A DNA stretch of 64,000 bases from an uncultured Flavobacteriales bacterium (GCA_937899835.1 CALCCE010000291.1:1-64000), one strand, 5' to 3'. Shown: positions 1-9,751, numbered from the stretch's first letter. Numbers and translations are program-made. The notes: generated from the letters alone by a model not told the origin.

Positions 1-605
1 GCAGGAAGCGAAGCCGAAGCACTCACACTCACGTTGTCGAAACCAGCGAAATCGCTACTTCCATTTTGAAGCGCTTGCAAACGCAGGCGAACGTAAGGAC
101 TGTTCATGGGCACCTGAATTGACACCGTAGTCCAAGCCTGCGTATTTTTATTCAGCGCAATTCCGTTGACCGCCCAAACGTTGCTGCTGTCGTAAGCAAT
201 TTGGTACTCGATAGAGTCGGTACCATCGAAACCATCACTAAAGTAATCAAAGCTTACGGTCACCGATTGGCCCATATAAGCGGAGAGGTTGACAACATCG
301 AAATCGAGGGTGTGGTAGAAGTTACCACCACCGTTACCGTTGTTTATATCTTGCATTCCCCAGAAGTAGAGGCCTTGCGAAGAAGTATCGATATCGCCGG
401 TAAATTCTTGAATTACTGCCCAAACGTCGTCACTACCGTCGACAATGGAGTCGCCCTCGGTATTGTAAGTAGCGGGAGTAGGTGTAAAGTTCCAAGTGTC
501 GCTCGAGGTCCCTTCGAAGCCTTGGAAATTAATCAGTGTTTGGGCAGAAGCTTGCAGCCCTAACAGCACTGATAATAAGATAATTAAAGTAGATGTTTTG
601 CGCAT
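1..605 (-). CDS. Secreted protein, N-terminal part (runs off left edge)
   Basis: An open frame starts at ATG 605 and stays open to base 1, so only the first ~201 residues are visible. Residues 1-22 form a signal peptide (MRKTSTLIILL, then a LQASAQ cleavage region). The mature part is rich in Asp, Gly, Asn and aromatic residues in beta-sandwich style, with a conserved-looking AGFDNVSVS segment near the visible end, as in jelly-roll modules of Bacteroidota surface proteins. A carbohydrate-binding or adhesin role is inference. It follows the large lamin-tail gene on the same strand after a 118-bp gap and has its own promoter match. Its C-terminus, where a T9SS tail would lie, is outside the window. 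Confidence 0.75.
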   Translation of the reverse strand, partial: MRKTSTLIILLSVLLGLQASAQTLINFQGFEGTSSDTWNFTPTPATYNTEGDSIVDGSDDVWAVIQEFTGDIDTSSQGLYFWGMQDINNGNGGGNFYHTLDFDVVNLSAYMGQSVTVSFDYFSDGFDGTDSIEYQIAYDSSNVWAVNGIALNKNTQAWTTVSIQVPMNSPYVRLRLQALQNGSSDFAGFDNVSVSASASLP

Positions 606-625
606 AGCATGTTGATTTTGCTGGC

Positions 626-653
626 GCAAAGGTACTGCCACCCTCTGGTTCAA
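626..653 (-). promoter_or_regulatory. Bacteroidota-type promoter for the truncated secreted protein
   Basis: On the minus strand TACCTTTGC (626-634) matches the Bacteroidota -7 consensus TAnnTTTG. A TTG lies 16 bases upstream (651-653), as in the -33 element. The -7 box is about 20 bases before the ATG, giving a short leader. Confidence 0.5.
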
Positions 654-723
654 CTATTAACCCAATGTTAAGTTGAGCCATGTAAGAAATGGAACAAATT
701 GTTGGTTTTGTGGGGTGGTTCCC

Positions 724-3700
724 TCAGAGTCGGGTAGCCACCACACACGGCTTTTTAAACACTTCCCGGTTGCCGTCCAGGTCAAACACCTCAATCAACA
801 CCACGTGAATGCCCGTCAGGGCTTTTTCCCGTTCATCGGTAATGCCGTCCCAGGAAAGCGTACCCTCTCGGGCAAGCAATTCGTTTTCCACCAGTCGCCT
901 GACCAACCGGCCGCGGGCATCGTAGATGCTGATGTTGGCCACAAATCCGGCTGCAGCCATCTGGTAGCGGATGTTGAGCACATCGTCCTGGCCATCGTTG
1001 TCGGGCGAAAATACCTCGGGTTCTAAAGCAAGGGTAGCCGAAGTTTCGCCGGCATCAAATTGCGAGTTTTCGAACCCAGGTGTAGCCATTCCCGCACTTT
1101 CCGCGGCCGAATGCCAGTTGGAAGGATCACCGGTAGGGCGCTCATAATCCAGCCGCTCCAACGAAAAACCTTCAGCACTTTGCAGCAGCGCAAAATGCAA
1201 ATCATTGGTGTAAGCAAAACTGTCGATGGTGATGCCCAGGTTGTCCACCAGGATCACCGTGCCCTCCGAATTTGGATAGCTGGGCAAATCCACTTCTTGT
1301 AAGGTGCTTACTACGGTTTGTGGATATTCTGCCTGCACGTTCAGGTTATCTTCATTGAGCAGCAAAAACGACCCGGGAGCGAGAACCAGACTGGTATCAG
1401 CAATGGGAGCAATCACCTTTTCTCCGGCACTGTTGAACACCGCCATGCCCCAGCCGTTGAGGTTTTGGTCCACCGCACTGCGGTTGTAGAGTTCTACAAA
1501 ATCAGTTCCCGACCCGAAAGGATCGAAAAGCACCTCGTTGATAACGACATCCAAAGGAGTAGCCAGGGCAAATTGCAAGCTGTTGTTGGGGCCAATTGGG
1601 CCGCCAATGCAATCGAACACGTTGTCCACCGTCAACTCGTAGGTCGTGCCGGAAACCAGGTTTCCACCCAGTTCCAACACTACCCGCGAAGGAATTAAAG
1701 GATCGGGTATAATGCTGTCGATTGGCAGGCTTGGAGTAAGGCTCCACGTGCCAGACGCCAACGTGGAAGGAAACATGTTTTGATCGAAGCTTACCACGAT
1801 CTGGTTGGTCGACTCAATGACGATGCCCTCCAAACCAACCGGGTCTAACCCGAAGTTGGGATTGAAAATGGAATTCACCGCTCCCGGCGTGCCTCCGGAA
1901 AAATCGTTGGAAGCCCGCCAGTTTCGAAATCCGCCACAACTGTTGATGGGATTGATGCGTTCCAAGGTCCAACCGCCAGTAGCTTTTTCACTGTCGCCAT
2001 ACCAGGCAACACTATAGGTCAAAGCATCAATGGCCGCTCCACCAGAAGGCTCGCGCAGCAGCAGAAAATCCAGCGTGCTGTTGAGGGAGGGAAAATTACT
2101 CACCGGCACCACCGTGCCAAAAGGCGACCACAGTGCCGTATCCGAAGTGGGACATAAAATAAGGCGATCATTGGGCAGCAGCAGGGCGTTACCCAATGTG
2201 CCAAAGCCGGTGAGATCGGCAATTTCGTACCCGTCCAGCCGTAAGAGCTTGTTGGTAGTGTTGATAATCTCGATGAACTCACCATCGGGCAAGCTGTTGA
2301 CGCTGGGGTCAGGATCGGGATACAATTCATTGAAGACCACTTCCAAAGGCAAGGGAGCCGCTCCAATACCAAAGGTGGTAACGTTGCCTGTTAAGGTGTT
2401 TCCGCCACAATCACTGGCCCCTGTGATGGTCAACTCATAGAGCAGGTTGGGGTCCAGAGCAGCCGCCATGTTCAAGGTCACCGACTGAAAACCCGGACTG
2501 TTCGCCGTAGCGTTGCTCACCATGCCACCTTGGTCTAAGCTATAGGTGGCATTGGCCAAACTGAGGCTGTCCATGCCTTCGGTAAACACCACTTCGATTT
2601 GAAAAGTGCTGATCACCAACACTTCTGCAATCATGGGAGCAATCGTGTCAGGCAAAGTATCGAAAACCGAATTGATCACACCAGGAGTTCCGCCATCGAA
2701 ACTGGAAGCGCCCAGCCAATTCGCCGAGCCGCCACAATCGTTGAACGGGTTGATGCGCTCCAGGCTAAACCCACCCCCTTCTTTGCTCACATCTCCATAC
2801 CAGGAGAGGTCATAATTGGCCCGGTCTACAAGGTTGCCGCTGTTGTCCCTTAGCGAAAGGTTGTCGCCACTGTTGTTGAGCGCAGGCCACGAAGACAATC
2901 CGATTACGGTGCCAAAAGGAGCAAAAAGCGCAGTATCGGCATTGGAACAGAGAATTACGTATTCGCCGGGGAGCAACAAATGCGCTCCGAGGGCGACAGT
3001 CGAGCTGGCATCGCTGTACTCCCAGCCGGCAAGGTCAAAGGTGGTGTTGGAAGCATTGAACAGTTCGATGAATTCTTCCTCAGGCAGTGCAACGGGAGGA
3101 CTTGGGTCGGGAAAAAGTTCGTTGAACACCACGTCCTGAAAATTGGCCGGCGGGCTTTGGAACCAAAAGAAAGTGCTGTTGGTAGCCGTCATGGCATTGC
3201 CAGCCAGGTCTTCTACCGCGTTGGCAGTGAGTTGGAGGGTGGCACCATTGGTGAACGGAGTGCCAAACACCAAATGCACCAAAGAAGGATCGTTGCCATC
3301 CAGCTGTGCGCTATTGGGAGCCCCAACGCCCAGGTTGACCGAATAGTTGGCCGTGTTTTGAGCAGTAGCAGGGTCGAGCGCCTCCGAAAATTGCACGTCC
3401 AGTTCGGTTGCCGATAGCGGAGTTGAGGCTTGCAAAGCGGGGGCTGTCGTGTCTACGAAAGTGGTGCCACTCACCACAAAATCGTCGAAACTGAAGTTTT
3501 GACTGTTGGAAGAAGTGTATTTGCACCAGACACCAAAAGAGGTGGAAGTGGTAAAGGTAGCATCGGAGATGCTGCCCTCTTGAACGAAGGAGGTGCCACC
3601 AGTAGGATCGGACCAAATCGTCCACAAGCCGGTAGGGTCACGTTGTACCCGCACCCTTAGGGTAGGACTGGTGCCATACGTATTGGCCATTCCGGTAAGG

Positions 3701-4119
3701 AGCAAACTGGTAGTGTTGCCGCTTTGGCGGTAGAGCTTGATCGCATCCGAAGTGCCTGATTCGCCAATGCGGAGGTAATAGCCGTTCAGCGCCTGCGTGA
3801 GGTCGGTTTGGTCTGCCGTTAGGTACACTTGCACCCGGTTGTTGTCGGAAGGGTTGAAGCCCAGGTCGATCCAAAATTCCCAGGTGATGGTATCGGAGAA
3901 AAGCAGGTTAATGCCCGTGCGCAGGTAAGCCGTATCGGATTGCGCTGGACCATTGGTTTGCAATTGGTTGTTTCCATTGATGAGAAATAAGGTGCTTTCA
4001 CCGGTCCAGGTGGGGGCATTGGTAAAGTCTCCATCGGAGAAATCATCGGTGAATTGAGCGGTTACAGGAAGCGTGAATCCCACGACCAACCAAACAAGTA
4101 GAAAACGCAAATACATCAT
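724..4119 (-). CDS. Large secreted protein with three lamin-tail domains and Ig-like modules
   Basis: A 1131-residue exported protein. Start chosen at the double ATG 4119/4116 because a signal peptide follows at once (MYLRFLLVWLVV to VTAQ); a longer frame would run into the divergent asd gene. Domains: signal peptide 1-22; LamG-like sandwich ~23-220; SbsA/Big_5-like Ig ~225-320; lamin-tail domain (LTD) 1 ~328-480 (VVFNELFPDPSPP); Ig ~490-590; LTD2 ~595-750 (VVFNELYPDPDPS); Ig ~762-855; LTD3 ~857-1020 (VVINEVLFDPFGSG); FlgD-like C-terminal Ig ~1035-1131 (VFSPDNDGQDD, LSWDG). LTD1 and LTD2 each end in a near-repeat LERINP-N-CGG-W-F-GGTPG-NS-F; LTD3 keeps a looser form. LTDs are known in secreted bacterial nucleases and surface proteins, but no nuclease domain is visible. 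Role: cell-surface or secreted structural protein (inference). Confidence 0.85.
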   Translation of the reverse strand: MMYLRFLLVWLVVGFTLPVTAQFTDDFSDGDFTNAPTWTGESTLFLINGNNQLQTNGPAQSDTAYLRTGINLLFSDTITWEFWIDLGFNPSDNNRVQVYLTADQTDLTQALNGYYLRIGESGTSDAIKLYRQSGNTTSLLLTGMANTYGTSPTLRVRVQRDPTGLWTIWSDPTGGTSFVQEGSISDATFTTSTSFGVWCKYTSSNSQNFSFDDFVVSGTTFVDTTAPALQASTPLSATELDVQFSEALDPATAQNTANYSVNLGVGAPNSAQLDGNDPSLVHLVFGTPFTNGATLQLTANAVEDLAGNAMTATNSTFFWFQSPPANFQDVVFNELFPDPSPPVALPEEEFIELFNASNTTFDLAGWEYSDASSTVALGAHLLLPGEYVILCSNADTALFAPFGTVIGLSSWPALNNSGDNLSLRDNSGNLVDRANYDLSWYGDVSKEGGGFSLERINPFNDCGGSANWLGASSFDGGTPGVINSVFDTLPDTIAPMIAEVLVISTFQIEVVFTEGMDSLSLANATYSLDQGGMVSNATANSPGFQSVTLNMAAALDPNLLYELTITGASDCGGNTLTGNVTTFGIGAAPLPLEVVFNELYPDPDPSVNSLPDGEFIEIINTTNKLLRLDGYEIADLTGFGTLGNALLLPNDRLILCPTSDTALWSPFGTVVPVSNFPSLNSTLDFLLLREPSGGAAIDALTYSVAWYGDSEKATGGWTLERINPINSCGGFRNWRASNDFSGGTPGAVNSIFNPNFGLDPVGLEGIVIESTNQIVVSFDQNMFPSTLASGTWSLTPSLPIDSIIPDPLIPSRVVLELGGNLVSGTTYELTVDNVFDCIGGPIGPNNSLQFALATPLDVVINEVLFDPFGSGTDFVELYNRSAVDQNLNGWGMAVFNSAGEKVIAPIADTSLVLAPGSFLLLNEDNLNVQAEYPQTVVSTLQEVDLPSYPNSEGTVILVDNLGITIDSFAYTNDLHFALLQSAEGFSLERLDYERPTGDPSNWHSAAESAGMATPGFENSQFDAGETSATLALEPEVFSPDNDGQDDVLNIRYQMAAAGFVANISIYDARGRLVRRLVENELLAREGTLSWDGITDEREKALTGIHVVLIEVFDLDGNREVFKKPCVVATRL

Positions 4120-4167
4120 TCGAGCATCCAACCCGGGATTACCGGAAGGAGATAAAAGTACAAATAG

Positions 4168-4175
4168 TAATTTTG
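4168..4175 (+). promoter_or_regulatory. Candidate -7 box for asd
   Basis: TAATTTTG matches TAnnTTTG, 34 bases before the asd ATG, in the short divergent spacer between asd and the lamin-tail gene. I see no good TTG -33 element at the expected distance, so this is tentative. Confidence 0.35.
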
Positions 4176-4209
4176 GGGGCTTAATTACCATGATAAATAC
4201 CCTTAAGCG

Positions 4210-5202
4210 ATGAAAGTTGCCGTTGTTGGCGCTACCGGAATGGTAGGCCAAACCATGCTCCAGGTGTTAGAGGAGCGAAATTTTCCAGTTGAAGTCTTGA
4301 TTCCGGTGGCCTCCGAAAAGTCCGTTGGAAAAAAGATGCGCTTCAAGGGTAAGGAAGTAACGGTAGTAGGCATGGAAGCCGCCATTGCGCTACAACCCGA
4401 CCTGGCTTTGTTTTCTGCCGGAGGAAGCACTTCCACCACCTGGGCACCTCGCTTTGCCGAAGTAGGCACTACCGTGATCGACAACAGTTCCGCCTGGCGG
4501 ATGGACCCGGCTTGCCCCTTGGTTGTGCCGGAAGTCAATGCCCAGGCCATTGCCGAAGAACACCGCATTATTGCCAACCCCAATTGCTCTACCATTCAGT
4601 TGGTGATGGCCCTCTCGCCTTTGCAACGGGCTTATGGCTTGAAAAGGGTGGTTGTTTCCACCTACCAAAGTGTGACGGGAACCGGTGTAAAAGCGGTGGA
4701 GCAACTCGAAAATGAGCGCAAGGGCGTAGAGGGCGAAGCGGCCTATCCCCATCCCATTGATAAAAACTGCTTGCCGCACTGCGATGTGTTTTTCGAAAAC
4801 GGCTACACCCGCGAAGAACTTAAGTTGGTGAATGAATCCCGGAAAATTCTCGGCATTCCCGACCTAAGGTTAACCGCAACCGCAGTGCGCGTACCCGTAG
4901 TGGGAGGGCACTCCGAAGCGGTAAACCTCGAATTCGAAAAAGATTTTGATGTGGAGGAAGTGCGTCACTTGCTGGCCAAAACACCGGGAATACTCGTAGT
5001 TGATGATCCTGCCTCCAACACCTACCCCATGCCGCGCACCGCGCACGGTAGGGACGAAGTATTCGTGGGCCGCATTCGCCGGGACGAATCTCAGGCCAAT
5101 TCGCTCAACCTTTGGATTGTTTCGGACAACCTGCGCAAAGGAGCGGCCACCAATGCCGTTCAGATTGCTGAATTTCTCCTGGTGCAACAGCCCCAAGACT
5201 AA
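4210..5202 (+). CDS. asd: Aspartate-semialdehyde dehydrogenase
   Basis: Catalyses NADPH-dependent reduction of aspartyl phosphate to aspartate semialdehyde, the branch point to lysine/diaminopimelate, threonine and methionine. 330 residues, normal for the family. Visible motifs: N-terminal Rossmann GATGMVG (7-13), the SAGGS segment (69-73), the catalytic cysteine C126 in ANPNCSTIQ, and the conserved His H234 in GGHSEAV. Start is the first ATG and gives the canonical MKVAVVGATG N-terminus. It is a single gene, divergent from the lamin-tail gene and convergent with the kinase gene; only 21 bases separate the two stop codons at the 3' side. Confidence 0.97.
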   Translation: MKVAVVGATGMVGQTMLQVLEERNFPVEVLIPVASEKSVGKKMRFKGKEVTVVGMEAAIALQPDLALFSAGGSTSTTWAPRFAEVGTTVIDNSSAWRMDPACPLVVPEVNAQAIAEEHRIIANPNCSTIQLVMALSPLQRAYGLKRVVVSTYQSVTGTGVKAVEQLENERKGVEGEAAYPHPIDKNCLPHCDVFFENGYTREELKLVNESRKILGIPDLRLTATAVRVPVVGGHSEAVNLEFEKDFDVEEVRHLLAKTPGILVVDDPASNTYPMPRTAHGRDEVFVGRIRRDESQANSLNLWIVSDNLRKGAATNAVQIAEFLLVQQPQD

Positions 5203-5223
5203 TTCATTGCCAGTTCAAACCAA

Positions 5224-8190
5224 CTACTCAATTGGGAAAGCTGCCTCCTGAGGGGTGGCGATCAGTCGAAACGGCATTTGTAAGGTTACCCGGGTTCCGG
5301 GTAATCCCTCGTCGGTTGAGGATCGGTCCTCAATTTGAAAGGCAGACGTCGGATGTTCCGACTCTTCTTCCAGAGCCAGGCGTTTTTTCACCATGCTCAA
5401 GCCCAACGAAGGATGCTCGGAAGCGGGACGATTGGCCTTGGCCTGTTGGAGTCCAATTCCATTGTCGACCACCTCAATTTTCAAATGAGGCCCTTCTTTT
5501 TGGATAGAAATCAAAATTTCATTGGCCTGGGGTACCGACCGCTGAAAACCGTGAACAATCGCATTTTCGACCAAAGGTTGTAGCAGCATAATGGGGACCC
5601 GCACTTTTTCAGGATCGATGTCAGGTTGAACAGCCAGGGAGAGCTTCAAATTGTCGTTGAGGCGCATTTTTTCCAATCCGGCATAAAGTTCGAGTCGGGT
5701 AAGTTCCTGCGCGAGGCTGGCCCATCGTTCGCCAGAAGCAGCGAGGTTGAGCCGAATCAGCTTGCCGAAGTTGGCCAGGTAGTGGTACGCCAATTCCTTC
5801 TTGTCGTCCATCACCAAAAACTGCAGCGAATTCAGGCAGTTGAAAATGAAGTGGGGATGCATTTGAGCCGAAAGCGCCTTTACTTCCAGTCGGGCAATTT
5901 CTTCTTTCAATCGGGCCTTTTCATTGATGCGCTTACCTACTTTCCGCAAGCGGATGCGGTACCAAAGAAAGCCCATCAGCCCCACTGCCAGTGGAAGGCC
6001 CCACTGTACCCAAAAAGCTTGTGTCCAGTGCTTAGGAATCGAAAACCGATACTTCAGTTGGGGAGTAGGCCCAAGGGTATCCGAAGCCATGGCCGTTGCC
6101 TGAAATTCGTATTCACCAGGAGCAAGGTTGATGAATTGAAGCTCCGTGAGCGAGAGGGGTTGCCAGCTTTTATTGGGCAACAATCGGTAGTAGCCCTCCG
6201 GTTGAACGGGAGCAGGAAAAGCCAACTGAGAAAACTGAAATTCCAGGAGGCTGTTGCGGGGAAACTCGCTGGGCTTCTTTCTTGCATCCCATTTCCGGTG
6301 GCCACTGCGAATGCCTTGAAGCGAAAGCTGAGTTTCCGAAGTTGTTGGAATACCATTGGAGGGCAAAAGAAAAATACTGTTTCGATTGGCCAGCACCAGG
6401 CGGTTCGCTTCTGCTTGCACCCGATACATTTCTGCACCAAGCCCACGGGCCAGGGGAGGTAATGGGCATAGGTGTTGGTCGGATAACGACCATTGCCATG
6501 CCCCCGAGGCGGTGGCTATCCAGAGGTCATCGCCAACCTCCATGGCATTTACTTTCAAAGCCTTGGTTGCGGGAACAGCCAGCAAATGCTCGCCTGCTAA
6601 CTGATAAATTCCCTTACCCGGAATGCTGATGAATAACCGCCCACTTTCGTGCACACTCAAGTGCTGGATAGAGAGGCCCAGTTCAGGAAAAGCATGACCT
6701 AAAAATTGCAGCGAGTCTTCCTGCCACGAAAAAAGCCCATCAGAGGTACCTGCCCATACTACACCTTGTTGATCCTTCGCGAGTGAGGTACACCGGTGCG
6801 GCATTATTTTTTCAAAAGATGCATTGGCAGCCAGCCGATAGAGCCCGGCAGAAGTACCTACCCAACATGTCCCATCCTCTTCGGGCAGCAAGCACTTGGG
6901 GTAGCGAAAGCGGTCGAAAAAACCTTCGAACAGTGTCCATTGCCATTGATCGGGCGGCAGGTGAACATCTTTTGCCAGCAACACATACCGGTTGGTGCGC
7001 AGCCACAAAGTGTTCTTGAAACGTTTGAATTCGAGAATGCTCAGGTTGCCCGGATGGCTGGAACTTTCGATCACCTCGTTGAGGTGTATCCGAAGCTGGG
7101 TATCGGGCCAGCACACCAACGATTCGTCGGTGAGGGCCAGCCAAAGTTGTTGGTTGGGCAAGGTGGCCATGGCGGTGATGCTGGCTTCCGACGGGCCACG
7201 ACTGAACTGTACTTTCTGAATGTCCAGGCTGTATTTGGGGATAAGGATCAGTCCTTGATTGCGGGAGCCCAGCCAAAGGTTTCCCTCCCGGTCCTCAAAA
7301 TGCGAAATGATCCCCAGGTGGTTCATGCCGTTCAGTAGCGGCACCCGTTCAAAATCAGGTGTAAAGAGCGTACAGCTGCCCTCGTTGCGCAGCATCAGGT
7401 AGTTTTCCGATGCACTCACACCCAGGTTTCCCAAATCAGGTTGGGACGACTGCAATAAATCGTGGTAAGCGGCAAACGACCAGCGATGAGTGCGGTAGTT
7501 GAAACTGTGCAACCCTTCTGAACTCCGAATAATGATCAACTCTTCTTTTGAAAAGATCCATGCAGCGCCAAGATTGCCTATCGCAACGGAGGGGCACTCG
7601 AAAGTGGCCTGCGAATCGGGCCCTTCGATGAGCAATTGCTTTTCGTTTTCTGAAACTTCAATTAAGGAAAAACGGTTGCCGCTTGGTTGATCGAACCCTA
7701 AAAACCGCACATGCTCTTGCGAACTAAGGTTGAAGTTCCACTGGCCGTCGGGCGCAATCCGGTATTGTGGCTGGTGCAAATGAGCCAGGTTCAGGTAGGT
7801 AGTGTCGCCCTCGGTGCGCACAAAAGTGGTAGGCAATTGATGCACCGGCAGGTTCAATTCTACCGGGTAAATGCTGTCGCGGTAGAGGTATTGCATGCGC
7901 TTTGCGAATGAGAGAATCCAGATTCTTCCGCTTTCGGTGCGTTTTACTCCCCACACATCCTCTTTTTCCAGCCCTTGTTCAATGCCCCACACCCTGAATT
8001 GCCTGCCGTCGAAACGCACCAGACCGCGGCTGGTACCCAACCAAATAAAACCGTCATGATCCTGGGTGATGCCGTATACCGTAGAGGAAGGCAAACCATC
8101 TTCCATGGTGTATTGAAAGTAGCAACGATCTTGTGCTAATCCCTGGCCACAAATGGCCCAAAAGCATAAAAGGCAGAGCCAGCGCATCAT
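5224..8190 (-). CDS. Propeller-type LytS-family sensor histidine kinase
   Basis: 988 residues. Signal peptide 1-20, then two-component-regulator propeller repeats over ~20-640 (for example GFIWLGTSRGLVRFDG and GNLWLGSRNQGL), a Y_Y_Y-like beta domain ~660-720, one membrane helix ~722-742, a coiled linker, and a His_kinase (PF06580) domain with the phospho-acceptor in QMHPHFIFNCLNSL (H780). The N box (LVENAIVHG, ~874-882) and G box (DNGIG, ~909-913) of the ATPase domain are intact. A periplasmic sensor passing the signal to a LytTR regulator is the established arrangement. The upstream regulator gene overlaps it by one base (TGATG), so the two are co-transcribed and probably a cognate pair. The ligand is unknown. 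Confidence 0.93.
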   Translation of the reverse strand: MMRWLCLLCFWAICGQGLAQDRCYFQYTMEDGLPSSTVYGITQDHDGFIWLGTSRGLVRFDGRQFRVWGIEQGLEKEDVWGVKRTESGRIWILSFAKRMQYLYRDSIYPVELNLPVHQLPTTFVRTEGDTTYLNLAHLHQPQYRIAPDGQWNFNLSSQEHVRFLGFDQPSGNRFSLIEVSENEKQLLIEGPDSQATFECPSVAIGNLGAAWIFSKEELIIIRSSEGLHSFNYRTHRWSFAAYHDLLQSSQPDLGNLGVSASENYLMLRNEGSCTLFTPDFERVPLLNGMNHLGIISHFEDREGNLWLGSRNQGLILIPKYSLDIQKVQFSRGPSEASITAMATLPNQQLWLALTDESLVCWPDTQLRIHLNEVIESSSHPGNLSILEFKRFKNTLWLRTNRYVLLAKDVHLPPDQWQWTLFEGFFDRFRYPKCLLPEEDGTCWVGTSAGLYRLAANASFEKIMPHRCTSLAKDQQGVVWAGTSDGLFSWQEDSLQFLGHAFPELGLSIQHLSVHESGRLFISIPGKGIYQLAGEHLLAVPATKALKVNAMEVGDDLWIATASGAWQWSLSDQHLCPLPPLARGLGAEMYRVQAEANRLVLANRNSIFLLPSNGIPTTSETQLSLQGIRSGHRKWDARKKPSEFPRNSLLEFQFSQLAFPAPVQPEGYYRLLPNKSWQPLSLTELQFINLAPGEYEFQATAMASDTLGPTPQLKYRFSIPKHWTQAFWVQWGLPLAVGLMGFLWYRIRLRKVGKRINEKARLKEEIARLEVKALSAQMHPHFIFNCLNSLQFLVMDDKKELAYHYLANFGKLIRLNLAASGERWASLAQELTRLELYAGLEKMRLNDNLKLSLAVQPDIDPEKVRVPIMLLQPLVENAIVHGFQRSVPQANEILISIQKEGPHLKIEVVDNGIGLQQAKANRPASEHPSLGLSMVKKRLALEEESEHPTSAFQIEDRSSTDEGLPGTRVTLQMPFRLIATPQEAAFPIE

Positions 8191-8930
8191 CAGCTTATGG
8201 AAGCGGCATAAGATTCGAGGTGCTTCAAAAACTGTGATAGTTTTCGTTTAGAAATGGGCAAACTGGTTTGGTCGATGAGGATGGCAAGGCCGCCATCGGC
8301 AAAGGTGTAGCGCTTGAGGTGGCGCAGGTTAATCAAGTGGGATTTGTGAATGCGAAAAAAACCTTTCCCACGAAGGGTCGTTTCCAGGTCTTTCATGGTT
8401 TTGGCAATGGTAAGCGAAGTGCCATCAACATAATAAAGCGTCACGTAGTTGTTGTCCGCCTCTATGCGCAGAATGGTTTCGGGCTTCACCAGCGAAATGC
8501 CTTTGGAGTGAGGAATGCGCAAAGGCCGGTTGGCATCAACCCGCTGATCTTGTTGGTGGGCAATGCGTTGTTGCACCTTTCGCACCGCATTTTGCACTTC
8601 GGCGATGTCCAGCGGTTTCACCAAATAATCAATGGCACCGGCTTTTAAGGCCCGCAAGCCATATTCACTGTAAGCCGTTACCAGTACTACCTCGTAACTG
8701 CGTTCGGTGTTCGATTCTAAAAATTCGATGCCGTTGGTACCCGGCAATCGAATATCCAGAAATACCAATTGAGGTTGCTGCACTTGCAACAACTCCTGAA
8801 GTTTGACTACTGAAGGCGCTTCCCCCACAACGGTAACATCTGGAGTGAAGCGGTGCAACACCATTTTGAGGTTGCTGCGGCCGAAATCTTCATCGTCAAC
8901 AACAATGGCTTTTAAAGGAGAAGTGGACAT
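8190..8930 (-). CDS. LytTR-family response regulator
   Basis: 246 residues. Receiver domain ~7-125 with acidic pocket VDDED (11-15), phospho-acceptor D59 in LVFLDIRLPG, the conserved Thr/Ala in LVTAYSEYG, and Lys in YLVKPLD. LytTR DNA-binding domain ~145-243 (RIEADNNYVTLYYVDG, FFRIHKSHLINLRHL). Translationally coupled to the propeller kinase gene (one-base overlap) and first in the pair. A weak promoter-like sequence (TAATTTTA at 8935-8942, TTG at 8963-8965) lies directly before the ATG and would give a nearly leaderless mRNA. Targets are not deducible here. Confidence 0.94.
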   Translation of the reverse strand: MSTSPLKAIVVDDEDFGRSNLKMVLHRFTPDVTVVGEAPSVVKLQELLQVQQPQLVFLDIRLPGTNGIEFLESNTERSYEVVLVTAYSEYGLRALKAGAIDYLVKPLDIAEVQNAVRKVQQRIAHQQDQRVDANRPLRIPHSKGISLVKPETILRIEADNNYVTLYYVDGTSLTIAKTMKDLETTLRGKGFFRIHKSHLINLRHLKRYTFADGGLAILIDQTSLPISKRKLSQFLKHLESYAASIS

Positions 8931-9038
8931 GATCTAAAATTAGGGAACCGGAGCCATAGCATCAAGCCAGACCCCGGTTTCTCAGTCAGTAGCTGCGTTG
9001 GCTCAAGGAACACTCCCGGAAACCAGCAGTGGCAAGGT

Positions 9039-9434
9039 TTACAAGTCGCCGAAGGTCACCAGCTGTACGCCGGGGTCCAGGTCAACGAAATTGTCACCAC
9101 AAAGTGTACCGGAAATAGTAGCATAGGTATTTCCACCACACGCCGGAATCTTTACCGAAACATTGGGCCGCGGCACGGGCTCGTTGATCAAAACCACAAA
9201 TGCTCCGGCAATGATCGCATTGGGAAAGGGAGGCGTAAGCGCTAATGCCATGCCGTTGGTTACGATGTGCTTGGTTACGGTAACCACAGTACATCCTGGA
9301 ACAGTAGCATCTTTCCAGTGGATTGAAACACCCACATCGCAATTGGGATGAATGTTGCGAATGGCTTGAGCATTGGCCGAAAAAGAAACGAAAGTGGCCA
9401 GAAGGAATAGCATTCCCGAAAAAAATGATTTCAT
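9039..9434 (-). CDS. Small secreted cysteine-containing protein
   Basis: 131 residues from ATG 9434, chosen because a clear signal peptide follows (MKSFFSGMLFLLATFVSF, cleavage after SANAQ). The ~108-residue mature part has four Cys (HPNCDV, PGCTV, PACGG, TLCGD), which could form disulphides in the periplasm or outside the cell, and otherwise short hydrophobic beta-like strands. I recognise no family. It stands alone, 108 bases upstream of the LytTR gene on the same strand; it could be a regulated surface or secreted factor, but nothing in the sequence shows that. Confidence 0.6.
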   Translation of the reverse strand: MKSFFSGMLFLLATFVSFSANAQAIRNIHPNCDVGVSIHWKDATVPGCTVVTVTKHIVTNGMALALTPPFPNAIIAGAFVVLINEPVPRPNVSVKIPACGGNTYATISGTLCGDNFVDLDPGVQLVTFGDL

Positions 9435-9751
9435 AATTGTCGAATTTTCAGTGAATAAATGTGTGGAACACCCAATTGAATGAGGCCTCAGTGGATGCAT
9501 TTGCAAGTAGGCCCAAAAAAGAAGGTGGAGCAAGAGGCACTGTGTTTTCGACGGAGCGCATTGAGAAACCGGCAGGCGGCAATGTGAAAAAGGAAAAGAC
9601 CTGATAGCTCAGCTGAGCATCCTATTGCTCGCTTTGTGCGGGCCGTGGTGGAAGCGATTGGGGTATAGACTGGAAAGCACCGCCAAAAGACGACAGAAAA
9701 AAGGCAAACGGTGAAGGGGAGAAAGGAGGTTAAAAGGAAAATAAAAGGCAT

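Noticed and set aside
5626-6462. 278-codon forward frame opposite the first propeller kinase
   Set aside because: Antisense to the intact kinase domain and Y_Y_Y region; no start context or recognisable motif.
8935-8965. Promoter-like TTG / TAATTTTA before the LytTR gene at 8930
   Set aside because: The -7 box has A in place of the final G and sits only 4 bases before the ATG. Mentioned under the gene but not listed as a feature.
9607-9618. Palindrome GCTCAGCTGAGC with tRNA D-arm-like context
   Set aside because: No acceptor, anticodon or T arm can be built around it; a chance resemblance.
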